This document shows, piece after piece, positions 20,101-30,100 of a DNA stretch of 48,693 nt. The notes beneath the pieces were generated by a model. It searched no databases, was not told the origin of the DNA, and saw only the letters and a list, made by a program, of their open reading frames with translations. The first letter of the stretch is position 1. Each line of letters starts with the position of its first letter. The stretch is from an uncultured Clostridium sp. (GTDB lineage: Bacteria; Bacillota; Clostridia; TANB77; CAG-508): the NCBI GenBank assembly GCA_947245515.1, contig CAMXQV010000008.1, positions 1 to 48,693 of the forward strand. The letters are read 5' to 3'. The translations under genes and the position numbers were made by a program.

Positions 20101-20940
20101 ATGGAAAACTTCAATTTTAAAATAAAAAACGTAAAACTAGCATTTGTAATACTTATAATCTTGCTATTTGTAATTTTTTTACTATATTATAACTATGTTC
20201 TATTTAAATCCTTTGCCAAAAATCAATTTGCAAAGGAAATGATAGAAATATCAGATGAAAATGAAAATTCTATATTTAATATACAAAAAATATTATTATA
20301 TAGTAATGCAACTGCAAAAGATAATTCTAAAAATCAATCCTTAAGTAATGTTAGTCTTTCACAATATTCTGATATATCAATATATATTGATAATACTAGT
20401 TATATAACAGACCTAACAAGTGAAAATACAGTGAAAGAATTATATATAGATAATATAGTTATGAAATCTAATTCAGATATAGGTACTAAAATACTAAACT
20501 ATAAAAATCCTTTAAACTTTGGGAAATTCAAAGAAGTTGAAACACCTAAAAATAATAGAATTGATTTTAATATTATAAAAAATAATGCTGAAAATGAAAA
20601 TCATGATTATTCTAAACCAACCTTTTATACAGATTGCTCTAATCCAATAACTTTAGGATATTTAAATAAAGACTTATTAACAAATTACTCTATTTCAGAA
20701 AACTCAAAATCAATTTCTTTTAATGGTAAGGTTCTAAAAGAAGCAAACGTCAATTTAAAGGATATCAACTATACTGTTAGCTTTAAGATACATATTGTAA
20801 ATAATTTGAATCAAAAATTTGTATATGATATGTCACTTGATGTTAATTTAGAAGATGATAATGGTGGTATTTATAATGGATATGTTTATAAAGGAAAAAC
20901 CACTTCTGGTAAAGAATATAGGTTCTTTAAAGAAATGTAA
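20101..20940 (+). CDS. Hypothetical protein with one N-terminal TM segment
   Basis: 279-aa ORF with aagaaagga RBS; downstream terminator. Confidence 0.7.
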   Translation: MENFNFKIKNVKLAFVILIILLFVIFLLYYNYVLFKSFAKNQFAKEMIEISDENENSIFNIQKILLYSNATAKDNSKNQSLSNVSLSQYSDISIYIDNTSYITDLTSENTVKELYIDNIVMKSNSDIGTKILNYKNPLNFGKFKEVETPKNNRIDFNIIKNNAENENHDYSKPTFYTDCSNPITLGYLNKDLLTNYSISENSKSISFNGKVLKEANVNLKDINYTVSFKIHIVNNLNQKFVYDMSLDVNLEDDNGGIYNGYVYKGKTTSGKEYRFFKEM

Positions 20941-20975
20941 ATATATAAATTAAAAACTGTTTATAATAATTTTCA

Positions 20976-21016
20976 AAGGTGGAAGAAAGTTAAAATATCA
21001 ACTTTCTCCCACCTTT
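20976..21016 (+). terminator. Intrinsic terminator
   Basis: aggtggaagaaagtt-aaaatatc-aactttctcccaccttttt. Confidence 0.85.
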
Positions 21017-21079
21017 TTATGCTTTTTTCGAATGAATTTGTGTACAAGGTTAGTTTGTCAAGCTGGTTATTTTTGAAAA

Positions 21080-21169
21080 TCATTTGACATCTTCTCTTAA
21101 TTGAAAGTTCTTTTCTTTTTCAGCAAGTAACATCTCAATTAATCGTAAGATAAGGTCGTAACTAGACAT
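21080..21169 (-). CDS. Putative 29-aa small protein MSSYDLILRLIEMLLAEKEKNFQLREDVK
   Basis: near-ideal Shine-Dalgarno aaaggaggttacttat before ATG; below ORF-track cut-off. Confidence 0.45.
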   Translation of the reverse strand: MSSYDLILRLIEMLLAEKEKNFQLREDVK

Positions 21170-21272
21170 ATAAGTAACCTCCTTTCCACCCTTTAGTAAA
21201 GGATTACCTTTCTGTCAATGAAAAGGTTGTTATTATATTACAACCTTCTTTTAGACAATACAAGCAAACAAC

Positions 21273-21410
21273 TTAATAATTCATAATTATTTTTACACTC
21301 ATCAAACTATCATAAAATGTCCTCTCATAACTCCCAATAGTTTTTTTACTTAATCCTTTTGCACTGCACTCAATCATAAAATCATCAATCTGTAAATCAA
21401 TTTCACGCAT
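21273..21410 (-). pseudogene. N-terminal fragment of a tyrosine recombinase/integrase (SAM-like core-binding domain)
   Basis: MREIDLQIDDFMIECSAKGLSKKTIGSYERTF... (45 aa), gggaggt RBS; resembles the XerC/D-type N-terminus then stops. Confidence 0.6.
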
Positions 21411-21660
21411 AAAAATAAACCTCCCATTTACTGAATTTTTTATTTAATAAAAATCCAATAAACAAAAGGTTATATACAAACATATTTTCTTTTATCTTAC
21501 CCAATAAATCTTAAAAGTTTGTTGGTATTTTGTAAAACAGTTTGTAGTTTTTTTCCATTTCCACCTTGTTTCAATGCCATAAACTTGTGAGTTTGTTGGT
21601 ATAATGGAAATATCTTACTATTTATGTATTCGTTGTGGCTCTGAGTCTACAAGTTAATTT

Positions 21661-22485
21661 TTACGCACTCTTTAGTTCAAGTCTTAGTTTGTCAGCAATC
21701 ATTGCTATAAACTCACTATTCGTTGGCTTTCCTTTAGCTGCTGAAATAGTATAACCAAAAATATTTTCTACTACTTCTTGTTGTCCTCTACCCCAAGCAA
21801 CTTCAATTGCATGACGTATAGCTCGTTCAACTCTTGAAGGAGTTGTATTGAATTTATACGCAATTTTAGGATATAAGCTCTTAGTAATTTGATTTATTAC
21901 ATCTATATCATTTACAACCATCATTATAGCTTCTCTTAAATATTGATATCCTTTAATATGTGCTGGCACACCAACTTCATGTATAACATTAGTAACTAAA
22001 GCTTCTAAATTCTCCTCTTTTTTGCTATCATCTTCACTTAATTCTATATACTGCTGTTTTGACTCTCTTCCAATAAAATTATTTGAATTCCCCTGTTGTG
22101 TTGGTTTAAAAAATTTAATGTCTCTCATTCTTTTTATTAATAATTCAATATCAAATGGTTTTACAACATAATATTCTGCCCCTAAAGTAATTGCTCTTTG
22201 TGTTATTTTATCTTGACCTACTGCTGAAAGCATTATGCAAATTGGTTTTTTATTACTTTTAATAATATTTATATTTTCTAATACTCCTAACCCATCTAAA
22301 TGTGGCATAATCACATCTAATAAAACAACATCTGGTGTTGTATTTGCAATTATATCAATTGCTTCACGCCCATCCTTTGCCATACCTATAACTTCCATAT
22401 CATTTTGTGAATTTATATATGATGCTAAAGTATGACTAAAATCTTGATTATCATCTGCTATTAAAACAGAAATTTTTTCTTTCAT
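21661..22485 (-). CDS. spo0A: Sporulation transcription factor Spo0A
   Basis: receiver domain ([27 protein letters not shown]) plus Spo0A-specific C-terminus ([41 protein letters not shown]). Confidence 0.98.
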   Translation of the reverse strand: MKEKISVLIADDNQDFSHTLASYINSQNDMEVIGMAKDGREAIDIIANTTPDVVLLDVIMPHLDGLGVLENINIIKSNKKPICIMLSAVGQDKITQRAITLGAEYYVVKPFDIELLIKRMRDIKFFKPTQQGNSNNFIGRESKQQYIELSEDDSKKEENLEALVTNVIHEVGVPAHIKGYQYLREAIMMVVNDIDVINQITKSLYPKIAYKFNTTPSRVERAIRHAIEVAWGRGQQEVVENIFGYTISAAKGKPTNSEFIAMIADKLRLELKSA

Positions 22486-22602
22486 TGTTTCCCTCCTAAA
22501 TTTCTACTGTAAATATTTTACAATTGATATTATAATATTTTATTCGAGGTTTTACAAGGTTTTTATGGAAATTTTTTCCATAATTATATAAAAGGGTATT
22601 TT

Positions 22603-23235
22603 TTATATACATTTCTTTATATATTTTCTTGATAAAGGTCTAATATCTCTTAAAATCACTTTTTTTGTATCAAAATCTTTCATTAATTTTTGTTTAATTT
22701 CTGCTTCTATTTGTATTTGGCAAACAATATTTTTTCCATATTCTGCATTTTTTATATAAATTCTATTATTTTTACAATAATATTTAAAATTTTCAAAATT
22801 ACTATAATCTAATATTACTTCTAATTCTTCTCCCCATGTCATTGTAACTTTTTGGGAATTTTCAATTGCTTTTTGTAAACTTTCAGAATATGCTCTAACT
22901 AACCCTCCTGTCCCTAGCAATATACCTCCAAAATACCTTGTAACTATTACTAATACATTAGCTAAATTATTCTTTTGCAAAAGGTTTAACATTGGTGCTC
23001 CTGCTGTTCCAGAAGGTTCACCATCATCACTAGATTTTTCTATAATATTTTCATTTTCTACAATTCTATAAGCTATGCAATTATGTCTCGCATCAAAATA
23101 CTTCTTTTTTATAGTTTTAATTTTATTTTCTGCATCTTCTACTGTCCTGACATATAACAAATTAGCAATAAATTTAGATTTTTTTTCTACAATTTCTTCT
23201 GTAATATCTCCTTCAATTGTATTAAATTCTTTCAC
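22603..23235 (-). CDS. YigZ/IMPACT (UPF0029) family protein
   Basis: KKSKFIANL, SDDGEPSGTAGAPML, VTRYFGGILLGTGGLVRAY. Confidence 0.93.
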   Translation of the reverse strand: MKEFNTIEGDITEEIVEKKSKFIANLLYVRTVEDAENKIKTIKKKYFDARHNCIAYRIVENENIIEKSSDDGEPSGTAGAPMLNLLQKNNLANVLVIVTRYFGGILLGTGGLVRAYSESLQKAIENSQKVTMTWGEELEVILDYSNFENFKYYCKNNRIYIKNAEYGKNIVCQIQIEAEIKQKLMKDFDTKKVILRDIRPLSRKYIKKCI

Positions 23236-23463
23236 TTCTCTATCACTTCTTTCGAATTTTAATTATATAAATTTTATTAATTGTTATGTTCATATCTAGT
23301 ATAATTTTAATCATAAAAATCTAAACAATAAGTATTAAAGCATGTATTGAATTTCTACATTATAAAAACTTAACTGTATCATAGTGTATTAAATTATATA
23401 TAAGCTCAACTAGATTTAAACTTACTTAAAAATTTTTTATATTTTAATAATTTAAAGTAAATA

Positions 23464-24714
23464 TTATTTCAATAAACCAGCTGTATAACCTGTAGAATAA
23501 GCAATCTGTAAATTAAAACCACCTGTATAACTATCAACATCTATAATCTCACCAGCAAAATATAAACCATTAACAATTTTAGATTCCATAGTTTTAGGAT
23601 TTATTTCTTTAACAGAAACTCCTCCACTAGTAATAATAGCTTCTTCAATTGGTCTAAAACCTTTAATATTAATTTCAAAATTCTTTAATAAAAAAGTAAT
23701 TCTATTTCTTTCTGCTTTTGTAATTTCATTAACCTTTTTATCAGCCTTTATATTACTTATATTAATTATTTGTGGAATTAATTTTTGAGGTAACAATTTA
23801 TCTAAGCTATTTTTAAACTTTTTATTTTTTAGTTCTTCAAAATCTCTCAATATTCTTTGTTCTAACTTTTCTTCTGTAAGTGCTGGTTTTAAATCGATAA
23901 TTAATTTTATATTCTTGGCTTTTAGCTTTTCTTCTATGTTTTTATATCTAACTAAATGAGCTGAAGAACTTAGTATAGTTGGTCCAGATACTCCAAAATG
24001 CGTAAATAGCATTTCTCCAAAATCTTCATAAATACTTTTTTTATTTTCAAGGTCAATTATTTTAATTTGAACATTTCTTAAACTTAGTCCTTGTAACTCT
24101 TTATGCATTTCTGTATTATAGGTTTCTAAAGGAACAAGAGATGGTTTTATTTTAACTATTGTATGCCCAATTTCCTTTGCAAGCATATATCCATCCCCTG
24201 TTGAACCTGTTAACGGATAACTCTTTCCTCCTGTTGCAAGAATAACCTTATCTGATTTTAAATTAATATTATTTACTTTTACACCTAAAACTCTATTATC
24301 CTTATCTACTAATATTTTTTCTACTTTTGAATTATATCTTATTTCTATATTAAGTTCTTTTAGTCTTTTTGTAAAACTTTTTAAAACATCTTGAGATTTA
24401 TCTGTTACAGGAAAAATTCTATTTCCTCTTTCTTCTTTTACTTCTAGCCCTTGCTTTTTTAAAAATTGAATTATATCTTTATTTGTATAATTTTGATAAC
24501 AACTATATAAAAATTTTCCATTACCTGGTGTATTTTTTATAAAGTCTTGCATATCTAAAGAAGATGTAATATTACATCTTCCCTTTCCTGTTATTAATAA
24601 TTTTCTTCCTAGAGTTTGCATCTTCTCCAAAAGTATAACTTCATTTCCATTTTCTGCTGAGGTAATTGCTGCCATCATTCCAGCAGGTCCACCACCTATT
24701 ACTATAACTTTCAT
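23464..24714 (-). CDS. HI0933-like NAD(P)/FAD-dependent oxidoreductase
   Basis: VIGGGPAGMMAAITSAENGNEVILLEK, GKGRCNITSS, YFAGEIIDVDSYTGGFNLQIAYSTG. Confidence 0.93.
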   Translation of the reverse strand: MKVIVIGGGPAGMMAAITSAENGNEVILLEKMQTLGRKLLITGKGRCNITSSLDMQDFIKNTPGNGKFLYSCYQNYTNKDIIQFLKKQGLEVKEERGNRIFPVTDKSQDVLKSFTKRLKELNIEIRYNSKVEKILVDKDNRVLGVKVNNINLKSDKVILATGGKSYPLTGSTGDGYMLAKEIGHTIVKIKPSLVPLETYNTEMHKELQGLSLRNVQIKIIDLENKKSIYEDFGEMLFTHFGVSGPTILSSSAHLVRYKNIEEKLKAKNIKLIIDLKPALTEEKLEQRILRDFEELKNKKFKNSLDKLLPQKLIPQIINISNIKADKKVNEITKAERNRITFLLKNFEINIKGFRPIEEAIITSGGVSVKEINPKTMESKIVNGLYFAGEIIDVDSYTGGFNLQIAYSTGYTAGLLK

Positions 24715-24735
24715 TAAATTCCTCACTAACTGTTT

Positions 24736-25293
24736 TTACATATTTTTTTGTATATCTATCAAAATGTTATTAAATACACTCTCTCGATTAAAGGCTGTAT
24801 CATAATATTTGATATTTAAATTATTGCATTCATCTTTTAATAATTTACTTTTTTTTATTTGCTTCTCACAATAATTATATAATTCCTGTTTTTTCATGTT
24901 ATATGACCAATCAAATTCTGTATCATATTTAATCATAGCTTCTACCATCTCATCAGTTGTATTTTCACATCTTCCTAAAGCATAAATTAAATTATTATCA
25001 TTTTCATAAATCTCTTTACAAGTTTGTAGCGTCATTTCACATCCCTCAATTATAAATCCATATTTATTCCTAGAATGAAATAAATTACTTTCGAAAAATA
25101 TTTTTATAAAAGCTTGAAATCTTTCATCATATATTGCAGTACCTGGTCCTATATTTAATTCTGGAAATACATCTTTAAAAGCTGCACGAACACAATCTGT
25201 TCTAATAATTTGGTAATTATATTTTTCACTTATGATATCTGCTAAAGTTGACTTTCCTGACCTTGGTCTACCTATTATTATTATATTTTTCAT
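24736..25293 (-). CDS. P-loop kinase-like protein
   Basis: Walker A GRPRSGKST, about 189 aa. Confidence 0.6.
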   Translation of the reverse strand: MKNIIIIGRPRSGKSTLADIISEKYNYQIIRTDCVRAAFKDVFPELNIGPGTAIYDERFQAFIKIFFESNLFHSRNKYGFIIEGCEMTLQTCKEIYENDNNLIYALGRCENTTDEMVEAMIKYDTEFDWSYNMKKQELYNYCEKQIKKSKLLKDECNNLNIKYYDTAFNRESVFNNILIDIQKNM

Positions 25294-25357
25294 AAATAAT
25301 TCCATTCCTTCCTTGCCTTCGCTGACACTATGTCTATAGAAGGCATATATTAAATCT

Positions 25358-26596
25358 CTATTTTTTCATAAATTCTATCGCTTTTAAAATTCCGAATTTC
25401 CCATATTCATAAGTAAGCCCTCCTTGCATATACGCAATATATGGTGGTCTAATTGGACCATCACAACTAAGCTCAATTGTAGACCCTTGTGTAAAAGTTC
25501 CTGCTGCCATAATAACTTTATCATCATATCCACCCATATCACTTGGAAAAGGCATAACCTCTGAATCTATCGGAGAACCTTTTTGAATTCCTTGACAAAA
25601 CTTAACTAAATCTTGCTCTGAACCTAAGCTTATAGTCTGAACTATATCAGCTCTTTCCTCCTTATAATATGGTTCAACCTTATATCCTAACTTTTCTAAG
25701 ATTCGACTTGCAAATATTGCAGTTTTTATACTACTTGCAACTACGCTAGGTGCAAAAAACAAACCTTTTAAAAGCAAGGGGTTTTGATTAAGTGATGGTC
25801 CAATTTCCTTTCCTATTCCAGGAGATGTTAATCTTTCAGCGCATAATTCAATTAAATCTTTTTTACCCACAATATAAGCTCCAGAAGTTGCAATTCCTGC
25901 TCCTAAATTTTTCATTAGCGAACCTACTGCAATATCTGCTCCGACCTCAATTGGTTCTCTCTCTTGAACAAATTCCCCATAACAATTATCTACCATTATT
26001 ATTACATCTTTATTAACATCTCTTATTGCATTAATTGCCTTTTCTATTTTCTCTATTGTTAAACTCTTTCTAGTTGAATATCCCCTTGATCTTTGAATTT
26101 CTACTAATTTTACATCTTTTTTACTTAATCTTTCTTTAATTGTAGCTATATCAAAATTATTTTCAATTAATTCTATTTGTTCATATCTAATTCCAAAGGA
26201 CTTTAAAGAACTTTTACTTTCTTCTTTTCCAATACCAATAACGGTTTGTAAAGTATCATATGGTTCCCCTGTAAGACTTATCATTGTATCACCTGGACGT
26301 AATAATGCAGACAAAGTTACTGACAATGCATGTGTTCCTGATATTAGTTGTGTTCTAACTAAACTATCTTCTGCTTTAAAAATCTTTGCATAAATTTCTT
26401 CTATTTTATTTCTACCTACTTCATCTATTCCATATCCTGTTGAAGAAACTAAATGTAATTCTTGTAAGTTACATTCTTGAAATGCGTCTAATACCTTTTT
26501 GCTATTATTTTCACATATCTTATTAGCTTTATCTAATTGTTCTTTTATTTCTATCTCTGTTTCCTTTGATAATTTTAGTATTTCTTCTTCACTCAT
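25358..26596 (-). CDS. Methionine gamma-lyase family / aluminium-resistance-like PLP enzyme
   Basis: VSSTGYGIDEVGR, QLISGTHALSVTLSALLRPGD, VDNCYGEFVQEREP, GSLMKNLGAGIA; start at MSEEE with aaggaga RBS. Confidence 0.9.
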   Translation of the reverse strand: MSEEEILKLSKETEIEIKEQLDKANKICENNSKKVLDAFQECNLQELHLVSSTGYGIDEVGRNKIEEIYAKIFKAEDSLVRTQLISGTHALSVTLSALLRPGDTMISLTGEPYDTLQTVIGIGKEESKSSLKSFGIRYEQIELIENNFDIATIKERLSKKDVKLVEIQRSRGYSTRKSLTIEKIEKAINAIRDVNKDVIIMVDNCYGEFVQEREPIEVGADIAVGSLMKNLGAGIATSGAYIVGKKDLIELCAERLTSPGIGKEIGPSLNQNPLLLKGLFFAPSVVASSIKTAIFASRILEKLGYKVEPYYKEERADIVQTISLGSEQDLVKFCQGIQKGSPIDSEVMPFPSDMGGYDDKVIMAAGTFTQGSTIELSCDGPIRPPYIAYMQGGLTYEYGKFGILKAIEFMKK

Positions 26597-26660
26597 AATA
26601 TATCTCCTTATTACCTTATTTAACATATTTTACTATAACTTATTCTTTTTTGCAATGTCA

Positions 26661-26692
26661 TTGGTGCCCTTGGGGATGGAGATTTTTGGCAA
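26661..26692. repeat. Degenerate GGGGACGGAG-type motif copy 1
   Basis: ttggtgcccttggggatggagatttttggcaa. Confidence 0.45.
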
Positions 26693-27004
26693 TTTTTTTC
26701 TAGCCTACATATATAAAAGAAGTTTTTTATTTCTTATCGAAGACATAAATTCCTTAAAATAATCATTTTTATGTAAAAATATTATTTAATATAGTTAAAA
26801 AATATTTTTAATTCTTTATTTTCAAATAAATCTATTATAACTTTTCAGAATATTTCTTCTTAAAATCTTAATATTCAAAGTTTCCAAAATCTTTCGTTTC
26901 CATCAATATTTGAAATATAATTGTAATAAATATCTAGAAAAATTTAAAATCAAATACAATATTATAAAACTATATTACAAAAGTGCTCTGTTCAAATAAC
27001 AATA

Positions 27005-27032
27005 GTTGCTAAAACTCTCTGTCACCAAAGAC
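27005..27032. repeat. Degenerate GGGGACGGAG-type motif copy 2
   Basis: gttgctaaaactctctgtcaccaaagac, alignable to 27130-27160. Confidence 0.3.
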
Positions 27033-27129
27033 AAAATGAGATTTGAGTTATAATTTTACCCCAAATCTCACTTTTTTTAAAAACTTTTTAATACTTCAAT
27101 ATTATATAAGCCTGTAAATGACATTAACT

Positions 27130-27160
27130 ATTGCCAAAATTCTCCGTCCCTAGTGGCAAT
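27130..27160. repeat. GGGGACGGAG-type motif copy 3, abutting a stop codon
   Basis: attgccaaaattctccgtccctagtggcaat (7-bp terminal inverted repeats ATTGCCA/TGGCAAT). Confidence 0.5.
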
Positions 27161-30100
27161 TATAAAGCATATCTTTTTATTAACATTATTCCTCCACCAA
27201 CTGTTATTAATAGAATAAATAACATTGTAAAGAATATCCTAATTTGCCCTGTACCTATAGATAACATTACTGGTGCATTGTCTATATCATCTTCGCCTTG
27301 TTTCTTATTGTCTGGTGTTGAATCTTTATCTGGTAATCCAAATTTGTTATAATCTTTAGATATTTCTGCTGTATTTACTTTGAGTCCTATATTATTTTCA
27401 CCATTTGTCCAAGTAAGTAACACTTCTATATCAGCGTATTCTCCTGGTTTTAATAATCTGTCTTCTAGTAATTTTGTTGTTATTACATTATTTCCTTCAT
27501 CTTTCCAGCCTGGATTATCTGCTTCTATAAATTTTAATCCTTTTGGGATATGATCTTTTATTTCTTTTGCATAACCTTCAACGTCACCTTCATTTATTAC
27601 TCTAATTGAATATCTAAATTTGACTGTTACTTTGTCTACCTTTTTTCTATGTAATTCTACTTTTACAACTTGTTCTGGATCATCAAAGGGTTGATGTCCT
27701 GTGTTTTTTACATTTTGTTTTCCATCTTCAATTACAATTGCTTGTGTTACCCATTTTCTTAAGGCTAAATCAAAGGTCTTTACTACTAATTTTTCAAAAT
27801 CATCATCATCTTGTTGCCCTGAAATATAACTTCCCTTTTCATTATCTTTATATGTTGGTAAGTCTTTATCTTCTGGTAAGACTACATTATTTATTTGTGA
27901 ATCTCTATCTTTTACATCTTTCTTGTTTTCATCTTTATATTCTGTTATATCCGCTATGTTAGTAATCTTTGTACTTTCTGTTATATCACCTTTTACTTTA
28001 CACATTATTGGTACTTCATTATAATCTAATACTATTTTTCCTTCTTCATTTTTTGTTGCTTTTGTTATTATTTTATCTTCTAAGTATCTTGTTGTAGCCG
28101 TTCTTCCATCTTCTGATAGGTTCCATCCATATTTTTTATTAAAGTCCCCATCTACAAATTCTAAGTATGATGGTAGATGATCTTTTATTTCACTTGCATA
28201 TCCATCTACTTCACCTTCATTGTAAACTCTTAACATATATACTACTATATTGTTTCGTTTTACTAATACTGGTTCTTTTGTATGATTATAGCTTGCTGTT
28301 GTTATAATATCTCCTTTTTCGTCTTTGGTATTTAATTTTGTTGTATCTACTACTGGCTCTCTTTTATATAATCCACTTTCATTTTTTAAATAGTCTTTAT
28401 CATCTATTTTTTTGTCATCACTTACTGCAATAATAAATTTTCTTAAACTTAAATCAAATAATTCTTTTGGTATAATAGGCGTTTCAGGAATTATTAACTT
28501 TTCAAAGTCATCATCATCTTGTTGTCCTGCTATATATTCACCTTTTTCATCATCTTTATAGAATGGTAGTTCTTCATCTTTTGGAAGTTTTACATTATTA
28601 CTTTGAGAATCTCTATCTTTTATGGCTTTTTTGTCTCCATCTTTATATTCTGATATTTCTGCTATATTTGTTATTTTTTCATTTACTTTAGATGTGTCTT
28701 TTACTTTACACATTATTGGTACTTCCTTATAACATAAAGTTATTTTACCATCTTCCTTAATATTTGCCTTATTTATTATACTATCTTCTAAATATCTAGT
28801 TGTAACTGTTCTTCCATCTTCTGATATTTCCCATCCATATTTATTATTGAATTCACCCTTTACAAATTCTAAATATGGTGGTAAATGATCTTTTATTTCA
28901 CTTGCATATCCATCTATACTACCTTCATTATAAACTCTTAACATATATATTACTACATCGTTTTTATTGACTTTTACAGGTTCTTTTGTGTGTTTATATA
29001 TTGCTGTTGTTATTATATTTCCTTTTTCATCTTTTGTATCTAATTTTGATGTATCTACTATTGGTGCTCTTTTATAGGTTCCATCTAACTCTTTTATATA
29101 TTCCTTATCTTCTATTATTTCATCCTCACTTATAGCTATAAGGAATTTTCTTAAGCTTAAGTCAAATACCTTTTCAATTTCAACTGGTCTCTCACGTATA
29201 ATAACTTTTTCAAAATCGTCATCATCTTGTTGTCCAGCTATATATTCACCCTTTTCTTCATCTTTATAGGATGGTAATTTTTCATCCTCTGGAAGTTCTA
29301 CATTATTAATTTGTGAATCTCTATCTGTAATTATCTTTTTGTCCCCATCTCTATATTCTGTTATGTCTGCTATATTTGTTATTTTTTGATTTATTTTTGC
29401 TGTACCTTTTACTTTACACATTATTGGTACTTCTTTATAAGATAGTACTATTTTTCCATCTTCATTTTTTGCAATTTTATTAATTTTATTCTTAGTATCA
29501 TCTAAATATTTTGTTGATACTGTCCTTCCATCCTCTGAAACTTTCCAGTCATACTTATCATTAAAGTCACTTTTTACAAATTCTAAATATGGTGGTAAAT
29601 GATCTTTTATTTCACTTGCATATCCATCTATGTCACCTTCATTATAAACTCTTAACATATATATTACTATGTCATTTTTACTTACTTCTACTGGTTCTTT
29701 TGTATGATTATATATTGCTGTTGTTATTAATCTTCCATATTCATCTTCTGTATTTAATTTCGATGTATCTACTTTTGGTGCTCTTTTATAAGATCCATCA
29801 TTATTTTTTAAGTATTCACTACTTTCTATTGTTTCGTCTTTGCTTACTGCTATAATAAATTTTCTTAAAGCTAAATCAAAGGCTTGTAATATTACCTTAT
29901 CATAATCTTCATCATCTTCATATTTCACCCATTTTTCTGTGTCTGAGTCTCTATCGTCTATTGAATTTCCATTTTCATCTGTGTCCTCTGAAATTTCTGC
30001 TTCATTTCTTATAATTGTACCAGTGATATTATCTGATACTACTTTTAATTTTACTGATATTTCTTTATATGATAAGTCAGCTTCTGTTTTTGTTCCATCA

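Noticed and set aside
21497-21580. 27-aa minus-strand ORF MALKQGGNGKKLQTVLQNTNKLLRFIG downstream of spo0A
   Set aside because: No clear Shine-Dalgarno and no recognised motif; could be chance.
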